Below are positions 8,143 through 16,418 of a stretch of DNA of 64,000 nucleotides, one piece after another (within the stretch, counting starts at the first letter, position 1; every line of letters starts with the position of its first letter). The position numbers and the translations under genes were made by a program. The stretch covers positions 225,862-289,861 of the forward strand of contig JAJFTO010000017.1 in the NCBI GenBank assembly GCA_021372865.1. Direction: 5' to 3'. This DNA comes from Porphyromonadaceae bacterium (GTDB taxonomy: Bacteria; Bacteroidota; Bacteroidia; Bacteroidales; Dysgonomonadaceae). The notes below the pieces were generated by a model that did no database searches, was not told the origin of the DNA, and saw only the letters and a list, made by a program, of their open reading frames with translations.

Positions 8143-9156
8143 ATGAATTTACTTGACAGTCTTGTCGAAAGAGCAATAGCGAATAAACAACGGATCGTTT
8201 TACCCGAAGGATCAGAGGAGCGCACGCTCAGAGCAGCAGACCGATTAATCTGCGATGGTGTGGCTGAAATTATTCTGTTGGGAAACCCCGGGGAAATTGC
8301 GGAACAAGCAAAAAAATTCGGACTCGACAATATAAACAGCGGCACGATCATCGATCCGAAGAATCACGACAAAAAAGAAATATACACGAACCTGTTGCTG
8401 GAATTACGCAAAAAAAAGGGGATGACTCCCGAACAGGCTGCATCACTCGTGGAGGATCCTCTTTACCTGGCCTGCCTCATGATCAAAAATGGTGATGCCG
8501 ATGGTGAGATTGCCGGCGCACAAAATACCACGGGCGACGTGTTGCGCCCTGCCCTGCAGATTATAAAAACCGCTCCCGGAGTAAAAGTAGTATCGGGAGC
8601 CTTTATTATGTTTACACAAACCCCACAATACGGCGAAAACGGCATCCTGTTGTTTGCCGACTGTGCGGTGATGCCCAATCCCACGGCAGAGGAACTGGCA
8701 TCCATTGCCATAGCTTCGGCACAAACGATGAAGAGTCTGGTGGGCATAGAGCCTCGAGTAGCCATGCTAAGCTTTTCTACCAAAGGAAGTGCAGAGCATG
8801 AAATGATCGACAAGGTGCGTGAAGCCACCCGCATTGCAAAAGAGATCAGTCCCTCCCTGCTGATCGACGGGGAGTTGCAGGCCGATGCCGCACTCGTACC
8901 TGCTGTCGGAGCGAGCAAAGCCCCGGGAAGTGATATTGCCGGGAAAGCCAACGTCCTGGTCTTCCCCACCCTGGAGTCGGGAAACATTGGATATAAGCTG
9001 GTACAACGATTGGGGAATGCCGAAGCGGTAGGTCCCGTGCTGCAGGGAATGGCAGCACCCGTGAACGATCTGTCACGGGGTTGTTCGGTAGACGATATTT
9101 ACAAGATGGTGGTCATCGCTGCCAATCAGGCCATCGGGATGAAACAATATAAATAG
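8143..9156 (+). CDS. pta: phosphate acetyltransferase
   Basis: Interconverts acetyl-CoA and acetyl phosphate; with AckA it makes ATP and acetate in fermentation. The 337-aa protein is the short Pta form without the N-terminal DRTGG domains of E. coli Pta. It starts MNLLDSLVERAIANKQRIVLPEG-like (family N-terminus) and has DGEIAGAQNTTGDVLRPALQ near residue 125, SFSTKGSAEHE near 210 and GPVLQGMAAPVNDLSRG near 300, which carry the CoA and phosphate contacts of the family. It is followed with almost no gap by the dehydrogenase-like gene and then ackA. Confidence 0.95.
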   Translation: MNLLDSLVERAIANKQRIVLPEGSEERTLRAADRLICDGVAEIILLGNPGEIAEQAKKFGLDNINSGTIIDPKNHDKKEIYTNLLLELRKKKGMTPEQAASLVEDPLYLACLMIKNGDADGEIAGAQNTTGDVLRPALQIIKTAPGVKVVSGAFIMFTQTPQYGENGILLFADCAVMPNPTAEELASIAIASAQTMKSLVGIEPRVAMLSFSTKGSAEHEMIDKVREATRIAKEISPSLLIDGELQADAALVPAVGASKAPGSDIAGKANVLVFPTLESGNIGYKLVQRLGNAEAVGPVLQGMAAPVNDLSRGCSVDDIYKMVVIAANQAIGMKQYK

Positions 9157-9162
9157 TTGGAT

Positions 9163-10143
9163 ATGAGCGAAATGGTCATAGAGCCTATTGAAAAATACGG
9201 ACTTACAATCACTGCAGAGAGTAAAAACAAGCCTTTGTTCTCAAAGATCGGAGTCGTGGGTGCCGGCAAGGAGGGAAGAACCATCATTATCATGACTGCG
9301 ACTGCAGGAATGGATGTGGTCTTTCTGGATGAATCGCAGGAACGGATCGATTTCGTGATGAGCGAGCTGAGTAAAGTGATGGATCAGAAGATCAGCAGCT
9401 GGGGGCTGACCCCCTCGGAAAAGAAGATTATCATGAATCGCATCACGCCCACGCTGGTATATGAAGACTTTGCAGGATGTGATCTGGTCATTGAATGTAC
9501 CCGATATTCGGAGGGCGGACGAAGAAGTACACCGGTGCGAAAGAATATTTTTAAGAAACTGGAAGAAGTGCTCGATCCTGATGCCATCATCGCCACCAAC
9601 GGATCTACCATTATCATTAGTGAGCTCGCTGCGGAACTTGATCACAAAGAACGTTGTGTAAGCCTTTATTTTCCGGTCTCACACCCCGATGCGCGCATCC
9701 TGGAGATTTCCAAGGGGATGTATACATCGGAAGAGGTTTATCAGGAGATGGAGATCTTTGCCAAACTTATCAATTTTAAGCCTCACCGCATCAATGAAAG
9801 CAATGGAAATGTAAGTCTTCGTTTTCTGGCGATCATGCTGAACGAAGCTTGTCAGATGTTGCTCGAAAGAGTCAGCTCCCCGGAAGATATAGAAGAAACC
9901 CTGACGATCATTTACGGACAGCGCTTTGGCATTTTCCGCATGGCCGACATCGTGGGTATTGAGCGCCTGGTTACCCTCATGGAAGCCATGTTCAACGATT
10001 TCGGAGAAACACATTACAAGCCCAATCCGCTACTTTGGAAGCTATACCGTTCCAATCAACTGGGAGTGCGTACAGGAAAGGGATTTTATATATACGATGA
10101 AAACGGCAATCCGGTTTCGATAAATAAAACGGTGTTTAATTAA
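9163..10143 (+). CDS. 3-hydroxyacyl-CoA dehydrogenase-like protein, catalytic residues altered
   Basis: A 326-aa soluble protein with the two-domain layout of 3-hydroxyacyl-CoA dehydrogenases: Rossmann motif GVVGAGKEG (residues 30-38) and a C-terminal domain with FGIFRMADIVGIERL and a GVRTGKGFYIY end. Aligned without gaps to the family active site, Ser148 and Glu181 are kept. The catalytic His is Tyr169 (SLYFPVS where LHFFNP is usual), and the conserved Asn before Arg220 is Leu219. Normal dehydrogenase activity is therefore doubtful; CoA-ester binding or a different oxidoreduction is possible. The start is ATG 9163, six bases after the pta stop; ackA follows by 17 bp. The position implies a role tied to acetyl-CoA/acetate flux (inference). 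Confidence 0.8.
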   Translation: MSEMVIEPIEKYGLTITAESKNKPLFSKIGVVGAGKEGRTIIIMTATAGMDVVFLDESQERIDFVMSELSKVMDQKISSWGLTPSEKKIIMNRITPTLVYEDFAGCDLVIECTRYSEGGRRSTPVRKNIFKKLEEVLDPDAIIATNGSTIIISELAAELDHKERCVSLYFPVSHPDARILEISKGMYTSEEVYQEMEIFAKLINFKPHRINESNGNVSLRFLAIMLNEACQMLLERVSSPEDIEETLTIIYGQRFGIFRMADIVGIERLVTLMEAMFNDFGETHYKPNPLLWKLYRSNQLGVRTGKGFYIYDENGNPVSINKTVFN

Positions 10144-10160
10144 GGAGAAGCAGATACAGC

Positions 10161-11366
10161 ATGAAGATATTGGTTTTAAATTGCGGAAGTTCATCCATCA
10201 AGTACAAGCTTTTCGAAATGGAAAGCAAAGAGGTGATCGCGCAGGGAGGCATTGAAAAAATCGGAATGAAAGGTTCATTCCTCAAACTTACATTACCCGG
10301 CGGGCAGAAAGTAATGCTCGAAGGAGAAATTCTCGAACATCGTGCCGGCATTGAATATATTCTGGGCGTGTTGCTCAGCGAGAAGTACGGATGTATCAAA
10401 TCGCTCGACGAGATCGATGCGGTGGGTCATAGGGTGGTTCACGGCGGCGAACGTTTCAATGCAAGTGTACTGATTACCGACGAGGTGATTGATATGCTGA
10501 ATGAATGCATTGAACTGGCTCCCCTGCATAACCCGCCCAATCTGAAAGGTATTTATGCCATCCAGGAACTGATGCCCGACACGCCACAAGTGGGTGTCTT
10601 TGATACGGCATTCCATCAGACCATGCCCGATTATGCCTATATGTACGGAATTCCCTATTCTTTATACGAAAAATACGGCATCCGCAGATACGGCTTTCAC
10701 GGCACCAGCCATCGATATGTATCCAGGAGAGCTTGCGAATTCCTAGGAGTCCCCTATGAGGAACAACGCATCATCACGGCGCATATTGGTAATGGTGGAT
10801 CTGTCACAGCCATCAAAAACGGAAAATCGATTGACACAAGCATGGGCATGACACCCGTGGAAGGTCTTATCATGGGTACCCGTTCGGGTGACGTGGATCC
10901 AGGTGTTATTTCCTACATCATGGAGAAGGAACATATGGGCACCAAAGGAATTTCCACACTGCTGAACAAGTTCTCCGGAGTGCTCGGTATTTCCGGCATC
11001 TCCTCCGACATGCGTGAAATACAGGCAGGCATAGAAAATGGGAATAAACGGGCTGAACTGGCCATGAACACTTACAATTATCGTATCCGGAAATATGTGG
11101 GATCCTATGCCGCCGCGTTGGGAGGCGTGGATATCCTCGTATTCACAGGGGGTGTAGGTGAAAACCAAGCTATTACCCGTAGCGATGTATGCAAAAACAT
11201 GGAGTTTATGGGCATAGAGCTGGATGAGGAACTGAACAACTCGGTACGTGCCAAAGAAGTGGTCATCAGCAAGCCCACGTCGAAGGTAAAGGTGGTGATC
11301 ATTCCCACCGATGAGGAGCTCACCATTGCCAGAGATACGATGGAGATTTTTTGTCAACATCATTGA
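10161..11366 (+). CDS. ackA: acetate kinase
   Basis: Makes ATP and acetate from acetyl phosphate. The 401-aa protein has the ASKHA-fold motifs LVLNCGSSSIKYKLF at the N-terminus, VGHRVVHGGE near residue 89, the FDTAFHQTMP stretch near 148, YGFHGTSHRYVS near 178 and GNGGSVTAI near 212. The ATG at 10161 gives the conserved start. Third gene of the pta operon. No strong hairpin follows directly; the first candidate is the IS-end hairpin at 11479-11512. Confidence 0.97.
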   Translation: MKILVLNCGSSSIKYKLFEMESKEVIAQGGIEKIGMKGSFLKLTLPGGQKVMLEGEILEHRAGIEYILGVLLSEKYGCIKSLDEIDAVGHRVVHGGERFNASVLITDEVIDMLNECIELAPLHNPPNLKGIYAIQELMPDTPQVGVFDTAFHQTMPDYAYMYGIPYSLYEKYGIRRYGFHGTSHRYVSRRACEFLGVPYEEQRIITAHIGNGGSVTAIKNGKSIDTSMGMTPVEGLIMGTRSGDVDPGVISYIMEKEHMGTKGISTLLNKFSGVLGISGISSDMREIQAGIENGNKRAELAMNTYNYRIRKYVGSYAAALGGVDILVFTGGVGENQAITRSDVCKNMEFMGIELDEELNNSVRAKEVVISKPTSKVKVVIIPTDEELTIARDTMEIFCQHH

Positions 11367-11471
11367 AATTAGATTAGAGCCTGTCTCAAAATAAAAATTA
11401 ATCTTCAGAGAAATGAATGTCTGAATTTGTTCTCAAACAGGTCTCCGAATAGAAAGAGGGTGTAATCACGT

Positions 11472-11562
11472 TGAACCGACCCCCAAAAGTTAGACAAAAT
11501 ACTTTTGGGGGTTATTTTTATGTCTAAACACACGTTTGAAAAGAAATTATCTATTGTATTCT
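11472..11562 (+). mobile_element. remnant left end of an IS3-family (IS150-like) insertion sequence
   Basis: TGAACCGACCCCCAAAAGTT is a typical IS150-group terminus. It is followed by a perfect 12-bp inverted repeat (ACCCCCAAAAGT 11479-11490 / ACTTTTGGGGGT 11501-11512). An ATG at 11520 then opens MSKHTFEKKLSIV, like the start of IS3 OrfA proteins, before the similarity stops. The remnant is enclosed by an outer inverted repeat with one indel (AAAGAGGGTGTAATCAC near 11453 / GTGATACACCCTCTTT near 11563). No transposase body or right end is present. Of the rest of the 331-bp ackA-muramidase spacer, 11377-11392 (GAGCCTGTCTCAAAAT) resembles another IS terminus; I see nothing in 11580-11697. Confidence 0.6.
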
Positions 11563-11697
11563 GTGATACACCCTCTTTTTTGGTTAAATTGGTATCCAGT
11601 CTGTAGTAATACATTTATTTATCAAAGCCATCAATTGTCTTGGTTATTCTGGTGCTTTTACAACCGGCAATTCTTTGTCGAGATTGTTGATCCCCTC

Positions 11698-12531
11698 TTA
11701 ATATGCAAGACCCTCATACTTCTGATAGGCTTTTTCCAATTTTGTATCATAGCGATTCTGTCTGTAACCCGACCCGTTATATCGTTCAGCAAATCCAGCC
11801 CACTGTTTGGAGGCCAGTAACGGAATCAGCCCGTTTACCCGAAGAAACCGACCAAAAGCGTCGAGATGCTCTCTCTCATGCAGGTGCATCCGGTCCACGA
11901 AATCATATACATCATTGTAACCGAGGCTCACTGCATGGTATCCCATTATCTGAAAAGAGCCCCACGATGCAGCAGAGAACGCGGCTTCCCGGAAAATATC
12001 ACTTCCTGATATTTGTATTGCTTTTTGAAGCCGGTCATATTCTCTTACACCTCCCAGATAATAATTTTTTGTCCATCTCTCATAGAGTACATCCTGGTTG
12101 TCCGCATTCATAAACTGTTGTGGATTGATGCCTCGTTTCTCCAGTTCACGAAAAAAAATATGACCTTCGAATAAGATTATCGGTTTGCCATTCATCAGAA
12201 ATCCTTTGCCACCACTCTCAACCTCGTTTACGGCTTTGACTACGGTCAGCTCCAATCCGAAATTTCTCGCAAAGTCAACCAGATCGGATTCAGAGAGTAA
12301 TTTATCATTTTGACTGATTATCTCAGGAGACAGCTCATATAGTTTTTGCCACGTTTTGGGACCTGCAATGCCATCAACGACCAACGAATGATGCCCTTGA
12401 AATTGTTTTACAGCTGCGTCGACTTCCAGACTGAATGAGTCTGATATTTTCACGTTATACCCCAGTTTGTAAAGCATTTCACACAATATTTTCACTTCCG
12501 GCGACTTCGAATAATATCTTAATGTTCTCAT
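11698..12531 (-). CDS. N-acetylmuramidase with N-terminal peptidoglycan-binding domain
   Basis: A 277-aa predicted peptidoglycan hydrolase. Residues about 10-66 look like a PG_binding_1 domain (LCEMLYKLGY, VKQFQ, VDGIAGPKTW). Residues about 85-270 match the N-acetylmuramidase family known from phage endolysins (AVNEVESGGKGF with candidate catalytic Glu103, FEGHIFFREL, AASWGSFQIMG, WAGFAERYNG). There is no signal peptide, so export needs a holin, a secretion or injection system, or lysis. It is last of a three-gene run and begins 15 bp after the 600-aa gene upstream, so co-transcription is likely. Domain call firm, biological role open. Confidence 0.88.
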   Translation of the reverse strand: MRTLRYYSKSPEVKILCEMLYKLGYNVKISDSFSLEVDAAVKQFQGHHSLVVDGIAGPKTWQKLYELSPEIISQNDKLLSESDLVDFARNFGLELTVVKAVNEVESGGKGFLMNGKPIILFEGHIFFRELEKRGINPQQFMNADNQDVLYERWTKNYYLGGVREYDRLQKAIQISGSDIFREAAFSAASWGSFQIMGYHAVSLGYNDVYDFVDRMHLHEREHLDAFGRFLRVNGLIPLLASKQWAGFAERYNGSGYRQNRYDTKLEKAYQKYEGLAY

Positions 12532-12546
12532 TTTTTTGATTTTTAT

Positions 12547-14349
12547 TTATTGGGGCATTTTGGGTATACGCTCACAAACCATTCCTACCAGAAAATAGGA
12601 TTTGAACTTCACCTCTTCACGGTCCATAGAAAAAGTAAGTGTGACGGGATTGGCGTTTTCCAATCTAAAATTTTTAATCAACGCCTTATACCCATCAGCC
12701 CGCATTTCCATTTCAAAACTTCCGACTGGTATGGTGACTGAGATTTGTCCGTTTTGATCTGTTTCCACTTCATAAACACGGCTATTATCGGTTCCTTTGA
12801 CTGAGAGGGAACATTTATATATCCCTTTCCCGGAATTACTGTCGTGGATATTAAAAAATACCCGGGAGGCCTGCTCAATCTGATTCACATAAATTTTAGT
12901 AAACAACCCGCCTCCTTTGAATGGAAGCATTTCCAAAGACAACGCCTCTCGATTCGGCCCGGCACTTTCCATTGATGGGGATTCTCTCCCCGGGAGATTT
13001 ACCGCCATGGGTTTCATCCTCCGGTAGAAAGGTATGCTCCTTGTCCTGATGGCCGATTCTGCAATGCCGGAATCCTCTTTCATCGGCTTTTCAGGGAGAG
13101 TGTGAGTCTCCGCCACATCGGCTTTGCGGATCATGTAATTCAGCTGATCCGACCTGATTGTTCCTTTGTTGGTCACAGTTTTCAGAAATTTTTGTTTGGT
13201 CCTGTCATTTATAAAAAGCTGCTGCTTGAGAATCACAGGACCAAAATGAATGAGCTGGTCCTGGTTAATTACCTGATCCTCCGAGATTGCATCGACAAGA
13301 TTAATCTTCAGATTTTTCACCAGCAGCATTACTTTGGGAAAAGCCGGAAGTTTAAAATCTGTCGATATTGTCTCACCGTCAGAGATAGGCTGCGATTCAT
13401 TCCACTGAAAACAGGTGGAGCTGAATATCTGTTTATTGAACCATCCTCTCTTGAGATGGATGAAAGCGTAATCAAACTCAATACTTTCAATATATTGTTC
13501 GTCATATTCAATATCCAGAATTTGTGCAGGCAAGTGTTGCGAATCAGCTTTAGCCTTCGTGAAAAGTGATTCCATCTCATTTTTATCAAGGAAAAGATTG
13601 CGCCAGCCAGATTCATTTTCCATGAAATCGTACGGTATAAAATGGATGTCGTGAATTGCTGAAAGTGCAGTAACATCTGTTTTTTCGGAAGCATCGAAAT
13701 AGTTCTTTACCGATTGAAACAAATCGAGGAAGCGATCTGTTTCCGATAATTTGTTTTGTACCTGCAAAGCCTCCTCAATAAATTCCTTATTACCTTTAAT
13801 TTTCCAGTTTGCCAACGCCATATCTTTTTTCAAGGTGATCAAGGTGAGCTGATCTGACCAGTTCCTTTTTTCCTCTTCGGTCATCTTTTCATCAAACTGA
13901 GCCAGATGATCTTCTATGAAAGTCAACTGCTTTTCATACTCTTTCATATGTTTGACATATGCCTTATACTCCGGCGTTTCCTTCCCGTCCCTAATCAATT
14001 TATCATTTTCGGAAGCCAGGAGTGTCTCCAAACCCTGCTCCAGGTCCTTTACACCTGCGTAGTTGAGAATTTCTCTATATGCGTCAAACAACGTATTGTT
14101 TGGGTTAAGATCCCAGTACTTATCGGAAGAAGGAAGAGAATTCAGTTCGTAGGAGACCTGCTGTTTCTTCAGTATGGAGCCTGCGATCTGGGAAGGATCT
14201 GTTATCAGACTCAGCGGTTTAAGCAAGGTAAGATCTTCCATCTCATAGAGACGAAGTGAGGGACAGAGCAAAACCAGATCATTTACCTTTGAGCTCTCCG
14301 AAAAATAAATTTCCTTCAGTTTTTGGTATAATGCAATATAATATTTCAT
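12547..14349 (-). CDS. unknown 600-aa protein with a carboxypeptidase-regulatory-like domain, paralog of the upstream gene
   Basis: Not recognised. Start chosen at ATG 14349 (MKYYIALYQK); a TTG 24 bp upstream is less likely. No signal peptide or clear membrane helix. Visible parts: a charged helical region about 120-215 with KKDMALANWKIKGNKEF at 174-190; a module around LKRGWFNKQIF at 299-309 followed by PISDGETIS; a linker about 380-490; a beta-rich domain about 500-575 resembling carboxypeptidase-regulatory/CNA-B repeats (VFFNIHDSNSGKGI, IPVGSFEMEMRADGY); and a C-terminal tail SYFLVGMVCERIPKMP. The helical, RGWF and tail modules all recur in the 535-aa protein, so the two are diverged paralogs. 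It lies 15 bp before the muramidase gene. Confidence 0.7.
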   Translation of the reverse strand: MKYYIALYQKLKEIYFSESSKVNDLVLLCPSLRLYEMEDLTLLKPLSLITDPSQIAGSILKKQQVSYELNSLPSSDKYWDLNPNNTLFDAYREILNYAGVKDLEQGLETLLASENDKLIRDGKETPEYKAYVKHMKEYEKQLTFIEDHLAQFDEKMTEEEKRNWSDQLTLITLKKDMALANWKIKGNKEFIEEALQVQNKLSETDRFLDLFQSVKNYFDASEKTDVTALSAIHDIHFIPYDFMENESGWRNLFLDKNEMESLFTKAKADSQHLPAQILDIEYDEQYIESIEFDYAFIHLKRGWFNKQIFSSTCFQWNESQPISDGETISTDFKLPAFPKVMLLVKNLKINLVDAISEDQVINQDQLIHFGPVILKQQLFINDRTKQKFLKTVTNKGTIRSDQLNYMIRKADVAETHTLPEKPMKEDSGIAESAIRTRSIPFYRRMKPMAVNLPGRESPSMESAGPNREALSLEMLPFKGGGLFTKIYVNQIEQASRVFFNIHDSNSGKGIYKCSLSVKGTDNSRVYEVETDQNGQISVTIPVGSFEMEMRADGYKALIKNFRLENANPVTLTFSMDREEVKFKSYFLVGMVCERIPKMPQ

Positions 14350-14516
14350 ACGATAAAAATTATTTATTTTCAAATGTATCGTATGGAACTCGCTTTAATC
14401 ATCTACTTGTATGATAATGATTATCATGCTCGTTTCATATGATCCGCTGTCATTATAATTTATAACAAAGCGTGCCGCCATACTTACTGTGCGGCACGCC
14501 ACTGAGTTCGAATATT

Positions 14517-16124
14517 TTATTCGGACTTTCCATCCGTCCATTTAGTTATTGCAGGATTTGGATTGGGCGATTTGGGTACAATATGACATTTGTATCCGAT
14601 AATATAACACCCGGGTGACAGCAGATCTTTTCCTTTGAAACTTGCGTCGATGTGTGATTCCTGGTTCTCATAACTGTAACCTCCACCCAGGACAAAGGGA
14701 CCGATCCCCACCACTCCTCCGGCATTCACATAATCTTTGGTAAACTTTGTACTGGTGGTGCTGTCCCCAAATCGCATGACGACATCTTTCGCGATAATCA
14801 GTTCAGTGATGATAGAAGGCATCAGCCCATCTTTGTCGTTTCCTGAACTTATCGTATCTCCGTTCAGTTCCTGCGGCGAGTTTTCATGCAGTTTCCAGTA
14901 TTTTGATTCCACGAACTCCTGGCTGAACCATCCCCTTTCTACCCTTACTTTTCCCAATTTGAAAGAGATATATACGTTGCTCATATCAATCTCTGATTCC
15001 CGTTTCTGATGTTCTCCGCCCCCTCTTGCTCCGATGGAGAAGATTCCCAAATTTAAGCCCAGACCGGCTTTCCATTTGTGGGTGGTACTGGAGGAATCGT
15101 AACTGAATTCCCGTTCATTCAGGACGATGGTGGGCCAGTTTTTAGATTCTGTCATCACTCCGGCCGGAATGGGAATAGAAGGCGAATAGTTGATGTAATC
15201 CAGAATGCGGGTACGCTGGCTGTTCCGAAACTCCGACTGCAACCGTTTCTTGATCACAAGCATGTGTTTTTCTTCTATTTCACTCAGATAATTCTGAATC
15301 CGCTCTACCCCTTCTTTATAGCCAAGCGACTGCCATGCTTTCAGAGCCATATCTTCCCGTTTCTTCATGTTTTTTCCGTCAATGGAAAGTTGAGCCATGG
15401 CATCGGGATCTCCGTTATCTGCAGCGACCCTCACTTCGTTGTTCTTTTCCACCTCTGCATAGTACTTCATTTCGTACTCCACGTACTTTGCATACATGGG
15501 TGAAACAAATGAATGTACAATCTCAGGCTGATTGGTGTCGTCGATGGGTAACGTCTCATCAAAATCGGGATTCTTGATTTTCTTAATCTTGAAAAGTTTG
15601 TTACGCAATGAATCGAGTTTCTTCTCCACCTTGGCATCCATGGGAGTATCCACCACCACCGACCATTGCAGCAGATCTTCATAAACCTTTGACACTCTTT
15701 TGCTGGAGTCGTTGAAAATCGTCACCTGCCGTCCGTTCTTTCCCTCCACCATGGATGGAATCCGGGATGGTATGGCATCCACCATCGCTGCAAATTGTTC
15801 CATTTGGAGGTATCTTCGGAACTTGTTTTCCGCCAGTAAATTTTTGTATCCTTCCATGTCGATGACTGGATTACCGTTTTTATCCAGGATTGGTTTTCCA
15901 TCTTTATCGAGCTCTGGTTTTGGAGAAGGAGCTGAGCCAAAAAGTCCTTTCAGTGCGAAATCGAAAGTATCCTCGGTCAATACAATTCCTATCGGATCAA
16001 AGGCGATAAAATCATTAGGCCCCACAGAATCGGGATCTCCCCCGTTGGTAATAGTATCATATACCTGCTTTAGCAGCATACTCATCAGCGAGTTTGATCG
16101 GGCTTCATCAATTAATTTTGCCAT
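14517..16124 (-). CDS. unknown 535-aa protein, first gene of the muramidase cassette
   Basis: Not recognised. A soluble-looking 535-aa protein without signal peptide, starting at ATG 16124 (MAKLIDEARS). Residues 72-90 hold two tandem DxxGxP units (DKDGKPILDKNGNPVID). A helical region contains KKREDMALKAWQSLGYKEG at 254-272. Two glycine-rich segments (GLGLNLGIFSIGARGGG near 354-370 and AGGVVGIGPFVLGGGY near 475) flank the RGWFSQEF module at 397-404, and the C-terminus reads CYIIGYKCHIVPKSP. The alternating Gly-rich, beta-prone segments would suit a membrane-inserting or oligomeric beta protein, but that is speculation. Its paralog follows after 143 bp; a -7 element lies 72 bp upstream. Confidence 0.7.
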   Translation of the reverse strand: MAKLIDEARSNSLMSMLLKQVYDTITNGGDPDSVGPNDFIAFDPIGIVLTEDTFDFALKGLFGSAPSPKPELDKDGKPILDKNGNPVIDMEGYKNLLAENKFRRYLQMEQFAAMVDAIPSRIPSMVEGKNGRQVTIFNDSSKRVSKVYEDLLQWSVVVDTPMDAKVEKKLDSLRNKLFKIKKIKNPDFDETLPIDDTNQPEIVHSFVSPMYAKYVEYEMKYYAEVEKNNEVRVAADNGDPDAMAQLSIDGKNMKKREDMALKAWQSLGYKEGVERIQNYLSEIEEKHMLVIKKRLQSEFRNSQRTRILDYINYSPSIPIPAGVMTESKNWPTIVLNEREFSYDSSSTTHKWKAGLGLNLGIFSIGARGGGEHQKRESEIDMSNVYISFKLGKVRVERGWFSQEFVESKYWKLHENSPQELNGDTISSGNDKDGLMPSIITELIIAKDVVMRFGDSTTSTKFTKDYVNAGGVVGIGPFVLGGGYSYENQESHIDASFKGKDLLSPGCYIIGYKCHIVPKSPNPNPAITKWTDGKSE

Positions 16125-16195
16125 AACTTTATTTTTTTTGGATTACGCATACTCTATACAGTTTTCTGCATCCCTGATCAGCGCATTTAAGACGA

Positions 16196-16203
16196 CAAAC
16201 GTA
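16196..16203 (-). promoter_or_regulatory. Bacteroidota -7 element for the unknown/muramidase cassette
   Basis: On the minus strand TACGTTTG matches TAnnTTTG, about 72 bp before the 535-aa gene. No TTTG is seen at the -33 distance, which would fit a promoter that needs an activator. Confidence 0.5.
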
Positions 16204-16303
16204 GCAGATATCGTAAATAAATGTTAGGATTATTTTTTCAAAAAATTGGATGAATCAAGCATTAACAATTGAGCCAATTTGTGTTATTCTCGCACAACGG
16301 CCA

Positions 16304-16335
16304 TTTATATATCTGATAATCAAACGATATATAAA
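16304..16335. promoter_or_regulatory. perfect 10-bp inverted repeat with 12-bp spacer, candidate operator
   Basis: TTTATATATC at 16304-16313 is the exact reverse complement of GATATATAAA at 16326-16335. It lies in the 294-bp spacer between the hybrid two-component regulator and the cassette, about 105-130 bp upstream of the cassette -7 element. No T run follows on either strand, so a terminator is unlikely. The rest of the spacer shows nothing coding. Confidence 0.45.
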
Positions 16336-16418
16336 CCAAAACCGAAACGGAATATACAATTTGAAGAAGATGGGGAATAGTCAGGTTGCTCCTTGTTTAA
16401 CGGATGACAGATACAGCA

